DNA of 64,000 bases, taken from positions 1 to 64,000 of the forward strand of contig UQUV01000002.1 in NCBI GenBank assembly GCA_900544305.1. The letters run 5' to 3'. This document shows, in pieces, positions 17,765 through 26,687 of the stretch. The DNA comes from an uncultured Porphyromonadaceae bacterium (GTDB taxonomy: Bacteria > Bacteroidota > Bacteroidia > Bacteroidales > Muribaculaceae). Under the pieces are notes generated by a model. It saw only the letters and a program-made list of their open reading frames with translations. It was not told where the DNA came from and ran no database searches. The position numbers were made by a program, and so were the translations under genes. How positions within the stretch are numbered: position 1 is the first letter of the stretch; each line of letters begins with the position of its first letter.

Positions 17765-18280
17765 TCAGGCTTTGCCGTTGAGGGCGTCGGGAAGCACGCG
17801 ACAGGCACCGATATAGCGTTTTGCATAGTAGGCGTCGGTCGACGATGACACTGTCACACCTTCAGAACAACTGGCGTGAATGAACGAGAATTCGCCGGTC
17901 TGATGGTTGACCTGCGTTACAATACCCACATGGCCGATGCGTTTCGAAACCTTCCGTCCGGAGAAAAACACCAGGTCGCCTTTATGCAGGTCCTTGCTGT
18001 CGGCAATTGCTGTCTCCTTGTCATACTGCATGCGCGACACACGCGGAAGGTCGATATTCAACCCCTTAAATACATAGGAAGTGAAACCCGAACAGTCAAA
18101 ACCGTATTTCGGGCTCATTTTTCCGTATCTGTACGGTGTTCCCAAATACTGCATAGCCTCTGCCACTACATCCCTGCCATGCACAGCTGACGGTTTTTCC
18201 TTTAAAAGTTCTTGAGCGGAAATTCCGGCACACTGCACAGAAAGCAGCAGAATAAACAGAAAAGCTATACGTTTCATCAT
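17765..18280 (-). CDS. NlpC/P60 (C40) cell-wall peptidase
   Basis: A 171-residue exported cysteine peptidase that should cleave D-gamma-glutamyl-diaminopimelate bonds in peptidoglycan stem peptides. The signal peptide is the first 21 residues (a second ATG one codon in is equally possible). The catalytic blocks are YGFDCSGFTSYVF (Cys), RIGHVGIV (His) and FIHAS. It is a single-domain enzyme without an SH3 or binding domain. The promoter at 18311-18341 gives a short leader. Confidence 0.93.
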   Translation of the reverse strand: MMKRIAFLFILLLSVQCAGISAQELLKEKPSAVHGRDVVAEAMQYLGTPYRYGKMSPKYGFDCSGFTSYVFKGLNIDLPRVSRMQYDKETAIADSKDLHKGDLVFFSGRKVSKRIGHVGIVTQVNHQTGEFSFIHASCSEGVTVSSSTDAYYAKRYIGACRVLPDALNGKA

Positions 18281-18310
18281 AATTCAAAGGGATTTTAATC
18301 GGTTTCATTA

Positions 18311-18341
18311 CAAATTTAACCACCCCGGTTCAAAATCGCAA
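18311..18341 (-). promoter_or_regulatory. Promoter of the NlpC/P60 gene
   Basis: On the minus strand TTG, 20 bp, then TAAATTTG (18318-18311): both elements of the Bacteroidota consensus are present, about 30 bp before the start codon. Confidence 0.75.
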
Positions 18342-18468
18342 CCGAATCCGCCCTGCCGTTCACACACGTTAATTGAAATTAATATGCGCTTTCACGCTTT
18401 CTCAGTTTTTAACTAAAATGCTTTCACACTCACTTAAATTCCCCCTTAACGGCATCAAAAAACAAAGC

Positions 18469-18502
18469 AGCCGGCGGAAAATCCGTCGGCTGCCGATATA
18501 TA
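18469..18502 (-). terminator. Terminator of argS
   Basis: On the minus strand GCAGCCGACGG and CCGCCGGCTGC form an 11-bp stem (one G-T-type mismatch) with a five-base loop, followed by TTTGTTTTTT. It lies 25 bp after the argS stop. Confidence 0.88.
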
Positions 18503-18524
18503 TTGTCCAAAAATTCTGACTGCA

Positions 18525-20315
18525 TTACATGCGTTCCGGCACTTCGATGCCAAGAAGCCACATGGCGCGCTTGATAATGTCGCCTACGGTGCGTGACAAG
18601 TTCAAGCGGAAAGCACGAACATCGGCATTTTCCTCGCGAAGGATAGAGAAATCGTGATAGAACTGATTGTATTCCTTCACCAGGTCGTATGCATAGTTGG
18701 CAATCAAAGCAGGGCTGTAAGTGCGTCCGGCTTCTTCTACCTGGCTCGGAAAATCGGTCAGACGCTGAATCAGCGACACTTCCTTCTCGCTCAATACTAC
18801 GGCATCCGCATTGTAGGCTTCGCTGATTCCGGCTTCGGCTGCCTTGCGCAGCACTGACTGGATACGTGCGTAAGTATATTGAATGAACGGACCTGTATTG
18901 CCGTTGAAGTCGATAGATTCTTTCGGGTTGAACGTCATGTTCTTGCGTGGGTCAACTTTCAGGATAAAGTACTTCAATGCACCCAAACCGATGATTGAAG
19001 CAATCTTGTCGGCTTCTTCCTGCGTGCAGTTGTCAAGTTTGCCCAGCTGCATGGAAGTTTCCTTGGCAGTGTTCACCATTTCGTCCATCAGGTCGTCGGC
19101 ATCAACCACTGTACCTTCACGCGACTTCATCTTGCCTTCCGGAAGCTCCACCATACCGTAGGAGAAGTGAACAAGGTCCTTGCCCCATTTGAAGCCCAGC
19201 TTGTCGAGCAGGAGCGAAAGCACCTGGAAGTGGTAGTTCTGTTCGTTGCCCACCACATATATCATCTTGTCGATAGGATAGTCCTGATAGCGGAGTTTTG
19301 CCGTACCGATGTCCTGAGTCATATAAACGGAAGTACCGTCGCTACGCAGCAGGAGCTTGTGGTCAAGACCGTCAGCCGTAAGGTCGGCCCATACGGAATT
19401 GTCTTCCTTGCGGTACATGATGCCCTTTTCAAGGCCTTCAAGCACTTTTTCCTTGCCTTCAAGATAAGTTTCGCTTTCGTAATAAATCTTGTCGAAATCA
19501 ACGCCCATGCGCTTGTAGGTTTCGTCAAAACCGGCATAAACCCATTCGTTCATCATGCGCCACAGCGAACGCACTTCCTCGTCGCCGGCTTCCCAACGGC
19601 GGAGCATCTCACGCGCTTCCTGCATCAACGGAGAAGCGGCCTCAGCCTCTTCCTTTGTCATGCCCTTGGCTTCCAGCTCTGCTACCTCTGCCTTATAATG
19701 CTTGTCGAAAGCCACATAGAAATCACCGATAAGGTGGTCACCCTTCTTTCCTGAAGATTCGGGAGTAACGCCGTTACCCCACTTTTGCCAAGCCAGCATC
19801 GACTTGCAGATATGGATACCGCGGTCGTTGACGATGTTTGTCTTCACCACCTTGTTGCCATTGGCTGCCAAAATACGCGAAAGACTGAATCCCAACAGGT
19901 TGTTGCGCACGTGTCCGAGGTGCAAAGGCTTGTTCGTGTTAGGCGAAGAATACTCAATCATCACCAGTTTGCTGTCGGGAGTTGCCTTACGGAAACCGTA
20001 GTCAGGCGTTTCGCTGACATGCTCCAGCACATTCAGCCAGAATTTCGGTTCGATCACAATGTTCAGGAAGCCCTTCACCACATTGAACGCCTTCACTGCA
20101 TCGCAGTGAGCCACGAGATATTCACCTATTTCCTGCGCTGTGGCTTCAGGAGCCTTTCTCGAAGCCTTTAGGTAAGGGAATACGACAACCGTCAGGTTGC
20201 CCTCAAATTCTTTTCTCGTCGTTTGCGGGACGATGCTTGATGCGGCCACTTCCACGCCATACAGGGCTTTCAAAGCCTCCGCAACAGCGGAAGAAATAAT
20301 GTTATCGATTGACAT
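18525..20315 (-). CDS. argS: Arginyl-tRNA synthetase
   Basis: A 596-residue class I aminoacyl-tRNA synthetase, cytoplasmic. The N-terminal ArgRS additional domain is followed by the HIGH signature (SSPNTNKPLHLGHVRNN). The KMSK-equivalent is GKMKSREG. The C-terminal DALR anticodon-binding domain (FIQYTYARIQSVLRKA through ANYAYDLVKEYNQFYHD) is complete. Length is normal. The gene is preceded by copy A of the dispersed promoter repeat, whose proximal -7 box at 20376-20383 would give a leader of about 55 nt. Confidence 0.98.
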   Translation of the reverse strand: MSIDNIISSAVAEALKALYGVEVAASSIVPQTTRKEFEGNLTVVVFPYLKASRKAPEATAQEIGEYLVAHCDAVKAFNVVKGFLNIVIEPKFWLNVLEHVSETPDYGFRKATPDSKLVMIEYSSPNTNKPLHLGHVRNNLLGFSLSRILAANGNKVVKTNIVNDRGIHICKSMLAWQKWGNGVTPESSGKKGDHLIGDFYVAFDKHYKAEVAELEAKGMTKEEAEAASPLMQEAREMLRRWEAGDEEVRSLWRMMNEWVYAGFDETYKRMGVDFDKIYYESETYLEGKEKVLEGLEKGIMYRKEDNSVWADLTADGLDHKLLLRSDGTSVYMTQDIGTAKLRYQDYPIDKMIYVVGNEQNYHFQVLSLLLDKLGFKWGKDLVHFSYGMVELPEGKMKSREGTVVDADDLMDEMVNTAKETSMQLGKLDNCTQEEADKIASIIGLGALKYFILKVDPRKNMTFNPKESIDFNGNTGPFIQYTYARIQSVLRKAAEAGISEAYNADAVVLSEKEVSLIQRLTDFPSQVEEAGRTYSPALIANYAYDLVKEYNQFYHDFSILREENADVRAFRLNLSRTVGDIIKRAMWLLGIEVPERM

Positions 20316-20375
20316 TTTCTATATGTTTTGTCTTGTTAATAATCCCAATTAGAGCCACTAAGGCATTATAAAGTG

Positions 20376-20457
20376 CAAAGATAGTGCAAGCTGAGCGAAG
20401 AAAAAAGAGCTTGCTCATTTTTTTCTTCCGAAGCGCAGCCTATCTTATGCAAAGACA
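20376..20457 (-). repeat. Dispersed promoter-hairpin repeat, copy A (upstream of argS)
   Basis: Read toward argS: distal box TGTCTTTG (20457-20450), CATAAGATAG, a GC-containing spacer, a hairpin (20428-20397) whose arms end GAGC-AA-GCTC with A-rich and T-rich flanks closed by GAAG/CTTC, then proximal box TATCTTTG (20383-20376). The boxes are 74 bp apart. The arm sequence differs from copies B-D although pairing is kept. Confidence 0.7.
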
Positions 20458-20529
20458 GTGCAAATCGAAACAAAATCAAATAAGCATCGCTAAATTTGTT
20501 TTGTGACATACCGTCAATTAAGAAATATA

Positions 20530-20572
20530 AAATCAGGAGACACCCCTCGGCGGGATGCCTCCTGACATCAAC
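20530..20572 (-). terminator. Terminator of the Big2-like lipoprotein gene
   Basis: On the minus strand TCAGGAGGCATCCC and GGGGTGTCTCCTGA form a 14-bp stem with minor mismatches, followed by TTTTATATTT. Confidence 0.85.
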
Positions 20573-20598
20573 ATATAATTAGATAGAGTGAAGTATTG

Positions 20599-21306
20599 CT
20601 ACTTCTTGCAATATTTCAAGGGTTCGGCAAATGTCTTGAACGTGTCGAAGTCTGTACCATAAGGAGCATACACAACAACGCGGCTGCCGTATTTATCGGA
20701 ATAGAACGAACGGATTTCCACTGTTTCATCCGTCACTTCCAGCGTATTGCGGTATATAAATTCCTCCTGATTGACGGTCACATAACGTTCGGCAAGGAAT
20801 TTGCCCAATTCTTCCTCATTCCCCTCGGTGATGGTTGCAACAGAAGCCAACAGGTTGTCGTCATCATCGAAGCAGAAATAGAAGTACTTCGAAGCCTCAA
20901 CATCCAACGTTTCATACACCAGACAATTGTCCTCCTCTTTGAACGGCTCACCGTACATCTTCTCTACGGCATAGCGCGTGGAAGGAAATTCGTAGTAAGG
21001 CTCCACATAAAGCGTATAGCGCGGAATGACTGATACCTGTATGAATTCCTTGACGGCAGATGTCGACAGACGCACCTGAGTGTCGCCAACGTAGCGTGCT
21101 GTGACCAATCCGTTTTCATCCACTGAAGCGTAATAGTCGTTCAACGAAGAATACTGGATTTTTTGGCTGGATTCAGCCTCAATCTGTTTCTGTTCGCCCG
21201 GATAAAGGTGAATACGTTGCGGCGTATGGATAATCATGTTCGTATCTTCTTCGCATGAAGAGACTGCCAGCAAAAGGAGCAATAGTCCAAATAGTTTTCT
21301 CATCAA
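20599..21306 (-). CDS. Lipoprotein with Big2-like domain
   Basis: A 235-residue lipoprotein: LLLLLAVSSC is the lipobox, with Cys18 as lipidation site followed by acidic EED. Acidic residues after the Cys favour surface export in this phylum. Residues about 30-95 look like a bacterial Ig-like (Big2) repeat (IHLYPGEQKQIEA, YYASVDENGLVTARYVGDTQVRLST). The C-terminal 140 residues are beta/alpha mixed without known motif. Function unknown. The start may be either of two consecutive Met codons. Confidence 0.85.
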   Translation of the reverse strand: MMRKLFGLLLLLLAVSSCEEDTNMIIHTPQRIHLYPGEQKQIEAESSQKIQYSSLNDYYASVDENGLVTARYVGDTQVRLSTSAVKEFIQVSVIPRYTLYVEPYYEFPSTRYAVEKMYGEPFKEEDNCLVYETLDVEASKYFYFCFDDDDNLLASVATITEGNEEELGKFLAERYVTVNQEEFIYRNTLEVTDETVEIRSFYSDKYGSRVVVYAPYGTDFDTFKTFAEPLKYCKK

Positions 21307-21401
21307 TTTTTTCTTTTGAATCTTTTTTAAAAAAACAATACCATAAATCCGGCGGCAAAATTAATGAAAATTTTCACAACAGCCAGCATGATAGTAAAAA
21401 A

Positions 21402-21435
21402 GCAGACGCCGTTCCCGAGGAGGAACGACGCCTGC
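21402..21435 (-). terminator. Terminator of secDF
   Basis: On the minus strand GCAGGCGTCGTTCC and GGGAACGGCGTCTGC form a long GC-rich stem with a five-base loop, followed by six T. It lies 31 bp after the secDF stop. Confidence 0.9.
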
Positions 21436-21465
21436 CGTTATGATTGAGTCATGCAAACTGTCTGC

Positions 21466-24384
21466 TTATTTGCTTTTCTTAGCAAGTTTGCGACGTTGCA
21501 TAATGTATGCAATCGGAGTTGCTACATAGATTGTTGACAATGTACCGATGATAACACCGAACAACATTGCGAATGTAAAGCTGCGGATTGTTTCACCACC
21601 GAGGATGAAGATGCAGAGCAATACGAGAGCGGTTGTTGCTGATGTCATGATTGTACGTGTCAAAGTTGAGTTCAACGAGTGGTTGATAACTTCGCCACGA
21701 TCCTGCTTCGGATGCAAGCCAATCATTTCGCGAACACGGTCGAATACCACCACTGTATCATTGATAGCGTAACCGATGATAGTAAGGATAGCGGCGATGA
21801 ACGACTGGTCGATTTCCATTGAGAACGGAAGGATACCCCAGAACAATGAATAGAAACCGATAATCACGAATGAAGTGAATGCCAAAGAGCAGAACGCACC
21901 AACAGAGAATGAGAAGTCGCGGAAACGCAACAGGATGTAAAGTGCGATTGCAATCAGTGACAGCAATACTGCCCAGATAGCACCTTGAGTCATATCGGAA
22001 GCGATGCTCGGACCAACCTTTTCAGTCAATACGACACCTACAGTTTCGTTAGATACGCTGAAGTCTTCGTAGCTCATGCCGTTCAACTCATCCTGCAGAC
22101 CTGTGTAGAGCATGTGCATTACTTCTTCGTCAACGCCTTCAGTTTCGTCAGCGATCTTGTAGTTGGTAGAAATACGAACCTTAGAATCGTTGTCGATAGT
22201 GATGACTGACAATGAAGATTCAGGGAAGAGCGGAGACAACTTGTCCTGAATGTCGGCAGTCTTGACTGCATGGTCGAATTGTACGATATAGTTGCGACCA
22301 CCAGAGAAGTCGATACCCTTGTTGATGCCACGGAATACGAAAGAAGCAAGGATTACAACTGCAACAACAGCGATAATGATACCGGCTTTCTTGCGTTGAG
22401 CCAAGAAGTCAACCTTAGTGTTGGCAAGGAAGTTGCGGCTGAAGCTTGTTGTAAATGTCATATTTTCGTAACGCGGGTTCTTCAACAGTCTTTCGAATGC
22501 CAAACGTGACAAGAAGATAGCTGAATAGAACGAGCAGATAATGCTGATAAGCAATGTAGTGGCGAAACCTTTGATCAAACCAGTACCATAAACCAACAGG
22601 ATGATGGCAGTGATTACAGAAGTCAAGTTTGAGTCGAAGATTGCAGAGAATGCGTTGCCGTAACCGTCGGCCAAAGCAGTCTTCACATTCTTGCCTGCGC
22701 GAAGTTCTTCCTTCGTACGTTCGAAAATCAACACGTTGGCGTCGACAGCCATACCGAGTGACAATACGATACCGGCGATACCTGACAAAGTCAATACTGC
22801 CTGGAAGGAAGCAAGAATACCCAATGTAAAGAACAAGTTGATGATCAAGCAGCAGTTAGCCACCATTGCCGGTACGAAACCGTAGAAGGCAATCATGAAC
22901 AACATCAAAGCGATGATGGCGATTACGAACGACCATGCACCGGCTTCGATAGCCTGCTGACCGAGTGACGGACCGATGACGCTTTCGCTTACGATGTCAA
23001 CCTTAGCAGCCATCTTACCGCTCTTCAACACGTTAGCCAAGTCACTTGCTTCTTCCGGTGTGAAGTTACCGGTGATTTGTGAGCGACCGCCTTCGATTAC
23101 AGAGTTTACGTTAGGATAAGAATATACCTGATCGTCAAGAACGATAGCTACTGCCTTACCCAAGTTTTCCTGAGTGATTTGTGCCCAGCGGCGTGTTCCT
23201 TCGCCGTTCATTGTCATTGAAACAACATAACCCTGGAGGTTGTCGTAGTCGCTGCTTGCGTCTTCCACAACATCACCGCCCAAACGTGGCTTGCCGTTCT
23301 GAGTCTTCAATGCCACCAACTGATAGTAGCGTTCTTTTTCATCCACAGCCTTAACCGACCATGCGCACTTCAAGTTGGTTGGGAGCATCTGTTTTGCCAA
23401 AGCAGATTTCAAGATAGCGTTTACGGCAGCAGTATCCTGTACGTTTACAAGACCGATAGCCGGGCCACCTACGCCACCTGCCGACCAAAGCATTTCAGCC
23501 AAAGTCTTCACAGCCGGAGCAGCAGCCGGTTTGGCAACTGAATCGTTGGCAACAGCGGCTGAATCAACAGCTACTGAATCTGCAGGGGCAACAGCTGCAG
23601 CGTCAGCCGAAGCAGCCTGCTTTGCAGCAGCTTCGCTCAACTGAGCCAATGCACCCTGAATATCCTGCATTGTATATGTTTCATAGAATTCGAGGTTAGC
23701 TGAACCCTGGAGGAGCTTGCGGACACGTTCCGGTTCCTTGATACCCGGAAGTTCGAGAAGGATTTGTCCGTCGCGTTCCATCTTCTTGATGTTAGGAGCA
23801 ACCACACCGAAACGGTCGATACGTGTACGCAATGTGTTGTACGAGTTGTCGACCATAGCGGTAACCTCTTCTTTCAAAATTTGTTCTACCTCTGCGTTAG
23901 AAGCACCCGGATTTACACGTTCGATAGAACGGAAAATCTGAGCAAGGCTTCCGCCCGGTGCCAGACGTTCGTATTCGGCACGGAAACGAGCAACGAAATC
24001 TTTGTCCTTGCTCTTGTCGGCCAATGCGATGGCTTCATTGAATTTCGGGTCCGGATTTTCTTTAGAAAGTGTACGGAGAATGTCAGGTACAGAAATCTGC
24101 AATGTTACATTCATACCGCCTTTCAAGTCAAGACCAAGACCGATTTGCTTCTCACGCGCTTCATTGTAAGTGTAGCCTAAGTACACTTTTTCGTTACCGA
24201 TAGAATCCAAGTACGTCTTGTATGTGTCCTTGTATTTCTGAGAATCTACATTCGGGTCAACCTTTGCAGCATAGGCTGCAGCATCTTTTTCAATGCTGCT
24301 TGTCACGAAAGTGAACGACATGTAGAACACGCATACAAGAACCAACAGAACTGTAAGGACTCTGATAAAACCTTTACTTTGCAT
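21466..24384 (-). CDS. secDF: Fused protein-export subunit SecDF
   Basis: A 972-residue one-piece SecD-SecF that uses the proton gradient to pull proteins through SecYEG. The SecD part (about 1-620) has an N-terminal membrane helix, the LGLDLKGGMNVTLQ motif, a large periplasmic P1 domain, and GGRSQITGNFTPEEASDLANVLKSG before five membrane helices. An Ala/Pro/Val-rich insertion at about 250-300 is low-complexity. The SecF part (about 640-972) has GINKGIDFSGGRNYIVQF, GPSIASDMTQGAIWAVLLS and GYAINDTVVVFDRVRE. A good -7 box lies at 24439-24446 and a terminator follows; the gene appears monocistronic. Confidence 0.97.
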   Translation of the reverse strand: MQSKGFIRVLTVLLVLVCVFYMSFTFVTSSIEKDAAAYAAKVDPNVDSQKYKDTYKTYLDSIGNEKVYLGYTYNEAREKQIGLGLDLKGGMNVTLQISVPDILRTLSKENPDPKFNEAIALADKSKDKDFVARFRAEYERLAPGGSLAQIFRSIERVNPGASNAEVEQILKEEVTAMVDNSYNTLRTRIDRFGVVAPNIKKMERDGQILLELPGIKEPERVRKLLQGSANLEFYETYTMQDIQGALAQLSEAAAKQAASADAAAVAPADSVAVDSAAVANDSVAKPAAAPAVKTLAEMLWSAGGVGGPAIGLVNVQDTAAVNAILKSALAKQMLPTNLKCAWSVKAVDEKERYYQLVALKTQNGKPRLGGDVVEDASSDYDNLQGYVVSMTMNGEGTRRWAQITQENLGKAVAIVLDDQVYSYPNVNSVIEGGRSQITGNFTPEEASDLANVLKSGKMAAKVDIVSESVIGPSLGQQAIEAGAWSFVIAIIALMLFMIAFYGFVPAMVANCCLIINLFFTLGILASFQAVLTLSGIAGIVLSLGMAVDANVLIFERTKEELRAGKNVKTALADGYGNAFSAIFDSNLTSVITAIILLVYGTGLIKGFATTLLISIICSFYSAIFLSRLAFERLLKNPRYENMTFTTSFSRNFLANTKVDFLAQRKKAGIIIAVVAVVILASFVFRGINKGIDFSGGRNYIVQFDHAVKTADIQDKLSPLFPESSLSVITIDNDSKVRISTNYKIADETEGVDEEVMHMLYTGLQDELNGMSYEDFSVSNETVGVVLTEKVGPSIASDMTQGAIWAVLLSLIAIALYILLRFRDFSFSVGAFCSLAFTSFVIIGFYSLFWGILPFSMEIDQSFIAAILTIIGYAINDTVVVFDRVREMIGLHPKQDRGEVINHSLNSTLTRTIMTSATTALVLLCIFILGGETIRSFTFAMLFGVIIGTLSTIYVATPIAYIMQRRKLAKKSK

Positions 24385-24438
24385 TTGTGTTTAGTTAATT
24401 TATATTAATTTTTAAATTTACGTATTTTTATCAGCGTG

Positions 24439-24446
24439 CAAATATA
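24439..24446 (-). promoter_or_regulatory. -7 box of the secDF promoter
   Basis: On the minus strand TATATTTG matches TAnnTTTG and lies about 55 bp before the start. The -33 region is a T-run rather than TTG. The rest of the 231-bp gap to 24616 is AT-rich, and near 24551 it has a TATCTTTA box for the plus-strand gene. Confidence 0.65.
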
Positions 24447-24615
24447 CATTATTTATTTCAAGATGAAAAAAAATAATCGGTGTTTTGCTTTTTTTCTAAC
24501 GGTATTCGTAGGTTGTCTATTGTTTTTGACGGTTGGTTTTGCCGTTTTTTGTATCTTTACACCGCATTTCCGTCTGGGTATGCCTTTTACATAAATCTCC
24601 TATTCATAAATTAAT

Positions 24616-26595
24616 ATGAACTTACACAAATCTCTATATCCGCTTTTTGCCCTTGTGCTGCTGTCGATAGTTTATTCGTGCGCCAGTCCGGGCAATCCTT
24701 CGGGAGGCCCGCAGGACAAGACTCCGCCTATTTTCATCAACAGCCACCCGAAGCCGAACGCCACCAACGTCAACAACCAGAAACTGGAACTTATATTCGA
24801 CGAAATCGTGACGCTGAAGGACCCGTCGACGAAAATCATCGTCTCTCCGGCGCAGACCGAACAGCCGAAAATCACGGCCAACGGACGAAAAGTGACAGTC
24901 GAAATCATCGACACGCTTCTCGAAAACACGACCTATACCGTCGACTTTTCAAATGCCATACAGGACAACAACGAGGGTAACCCGCTCTATAATTTCGCGT
25001 TCGCATTCTCGACCGGCGAGCAGATTGACACGATGCGCGTTTCGGGCATCGTGCTCGACTCCCACACGCTCGAACCGATGCAGGGAGTGGTAGTCGGCCT
25101 GCACGACGACCTGTCGGACTCGGCATTCTTCAAGACCAAGATGAAGCGCGTGGCGCTCACCAACGACCGCGGCCAGTTCACTATCCGGAATCTGAAACCG
25201 GGCAAATACCACATTTTCGGACTGAAGGACCTCGACCGCGACTATAAGTTTGCCAATCCGACGGAGGACATTGCCTTCTGCGACAGCATCATCATCCCGG
25301 CAGTGGAAATGACGGAATCAGCCGACACGGTCTACAATCTGGAAAACGAAATTGACACCATCATTCCTCGGATGAAGCCGCGCTATCTGCCGAACGACAT
25401 TCTGCTGAACATGTTCAACGAAAACAGAATGGCACAATACATGTCGAAGTACTCCCGTCTCGACTCTACAAAAATCTCCGTCATATTTGCCGCCCAATCG
25501 GACACACTCCCGCAACTGCGCATCATCAACAAGCAGCCGGAACCGACCGACTGGTACACGCTGGAACGCTCGCAGCACAACGACTCGCTGACCTATTGGA
25601 TTACGAAGCCGGAACTGGTTTCGTCCGACTCGCTGCGCATCGAGCTGCGTTCACTGCGTACGGATACGGCCAATAATCTCGTATGGGGAACCGACACGCT
25701 GAACTTCAATTTCCAACGCCCGAAACCGAAAAAGCCTGAAAAGAAGAAAAAGAACGACACCGTACCCGAAATTCCGAAAACTCCGCACTTGAGTCTCGGA
25801 CTGGTTGGCGGCACAACGGTAGAGGTCTACGCACCTTTATATATTGAGACACCTACTCCGATTGACTCGTTCTCCACAGCAGCCTTCCACCTCGACATCA
25901 AAGTGGATACGCTCTGGAACGAAGTGAAGGACTTCAAAGTGACCTTCCGCGACTCGACCATCAACCGACGTACGCTCAGCCTCCGCCAGAAATGGGAACC
26001 GGGAGCCAGCTACAAACTGCGCATCGACACAATCGGTATTACCGACATTTACGGACTCTTTACGGCACCGTTCGAGCAGGAATTCTCTGTCCGCGCCATA
26101 GAAGAATACGGCAACCTGACGTTCAACATCACCGGCCTGCCACAGGATACACTGGCCTGTGTCGAACTGCTTTCCGGCTCCGACGAACCGATACTGACCG
26201 TACCAGTGAAAGACGGCCGCGCAGTGTTCCTCAACCTGCTTCCGGCAAAATATTATGCACGTCTGTTCATTGACCGCAACGGCAACGGAAAATATGATAC
26301 GGGCAACTATGCCCTCCGACTGCAACCGGAAGAAACCTACTACTACCCCGGCTATGTCAACTTGAAAAAGAACTGGGATGTGGAACAGACATGGGACATC
26401 TACGCAACCCCTGTCGACAAGCAAAAACCGGAAGCCATCAAGAAGAACAAGCCGGAACGGAAAAAATGGGAAGAAGCTGAAAAGAAACCGACCACCGAAG
26501 AAGAGGAGGACGAAAGCGGATTCAACAACTTCGACGACCCGAACGACCCCAACCAGCGCCGCTTCAACCAACAGCTTAACGGAAGCTACTATTAA
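24616..26595 (+). CDS. Lipoprotein with SbsA-type Ig-like domain
   Basis: A 659-residue lipoprotein (lipobox IVYSC, Cys22). Residues about 35-135 form an SbsA Ig-like (Big5) domain (IFINSHPKPNATNVNNQKLELIFDE, TTYTVDFSNAIQDNNEGNPL). It is followed by a carboxypeptidase-regulatory-like beta-sandwich (GIVLDSHTLEPMQGVVVGL), a second Ig-like region near 460-530 and a further prealbumin-like part (NGNGKYDTGNYA). A Pro/Lys-rich linker (KPKKPEKKKK) and a Lys/Glu-rich C-terminus are present. It belongs to a conserved Bacteroidota envelope family of unknown function. A strong bidirectional terminator separates it from the convergent kinase gene. Confidence 0.88.
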   Translation: MNLHKSLYPLFALVLLSIVYSCASPGNPSGGPQDKTPPIFINSHPKPNATNVNNQKLELIFDEIVTLKDPSTKIIVSPAQTEQPKITANGRKVTVEIIDTLLENTTYTVDFSNAIQDNNEGNPLYNFAFAFSTGEQIDTMRVSGIVLDSHTLEPMQGVVVGLHDDLSDSAFFKTKMKRVALTNDRGQFTIRNLKPGKYHIFGLKDLDRDYKFANPTEDIAFCDSIIIPAVEMTESADTVYNLENEIDTIIPRMKPRYLPNDILLNMFNENRMAQYMSKYSRLDSTKISVIFAAQSDTLPQLRIINKQPEPTDWYTLERSQHNDSLTYWITKPELVSSDSLRIELRSLRTDTANNLVWGTDTLNFNFQRPKPKKPEKKKKNDTVPEIPKTPHLSLGLVGGTTVEVYAPLYIETPTPIDSFSTAAFHLDIKVDTLWNEVKDFKVTFRDSTINRRTLSLRQKWEPGASYKLRIDTIGITDIYGLFTAPFEQEFSVRAIEEYGNLTFNITGLPQDTLACVELLSGSDEPILTVPVKDGRAVFLNLLPAKYYARLFIDRNGNGKYDTGNYALRLQPEETYYYPGYVNLKKNWDVEQTWDIYATPVDKQKPEAIKKNKPERKKWEEAEKKPTTEEEEDESGFNNFDDPNDPNQRRFNQQLNGSYY

Positions 26596-26608
26596 ACAAC
26601 CATTCATA

Positions 26609-26661
26609 AAAATAAAACAAGGACAGCCTGCCGCCGCAAGCTGTCCTTGTTTTATTTTCCC
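26609..26661. terminator. Bidirectional terminator between convergent genes
   Basis: AAAATAAAACAAGGACAGC and GCTGTCCTTGTTTTATTTT form a perfect 19-bp stem; its A-rich and T-rich ends act as tails on both strands. It serves the lipoprotein gene ending at 26595 and the gene ending at 26688. Confidence 0.9.
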
Positions 26662-26687
26662 ATACAGAATAGGCTATACCGCCGCTC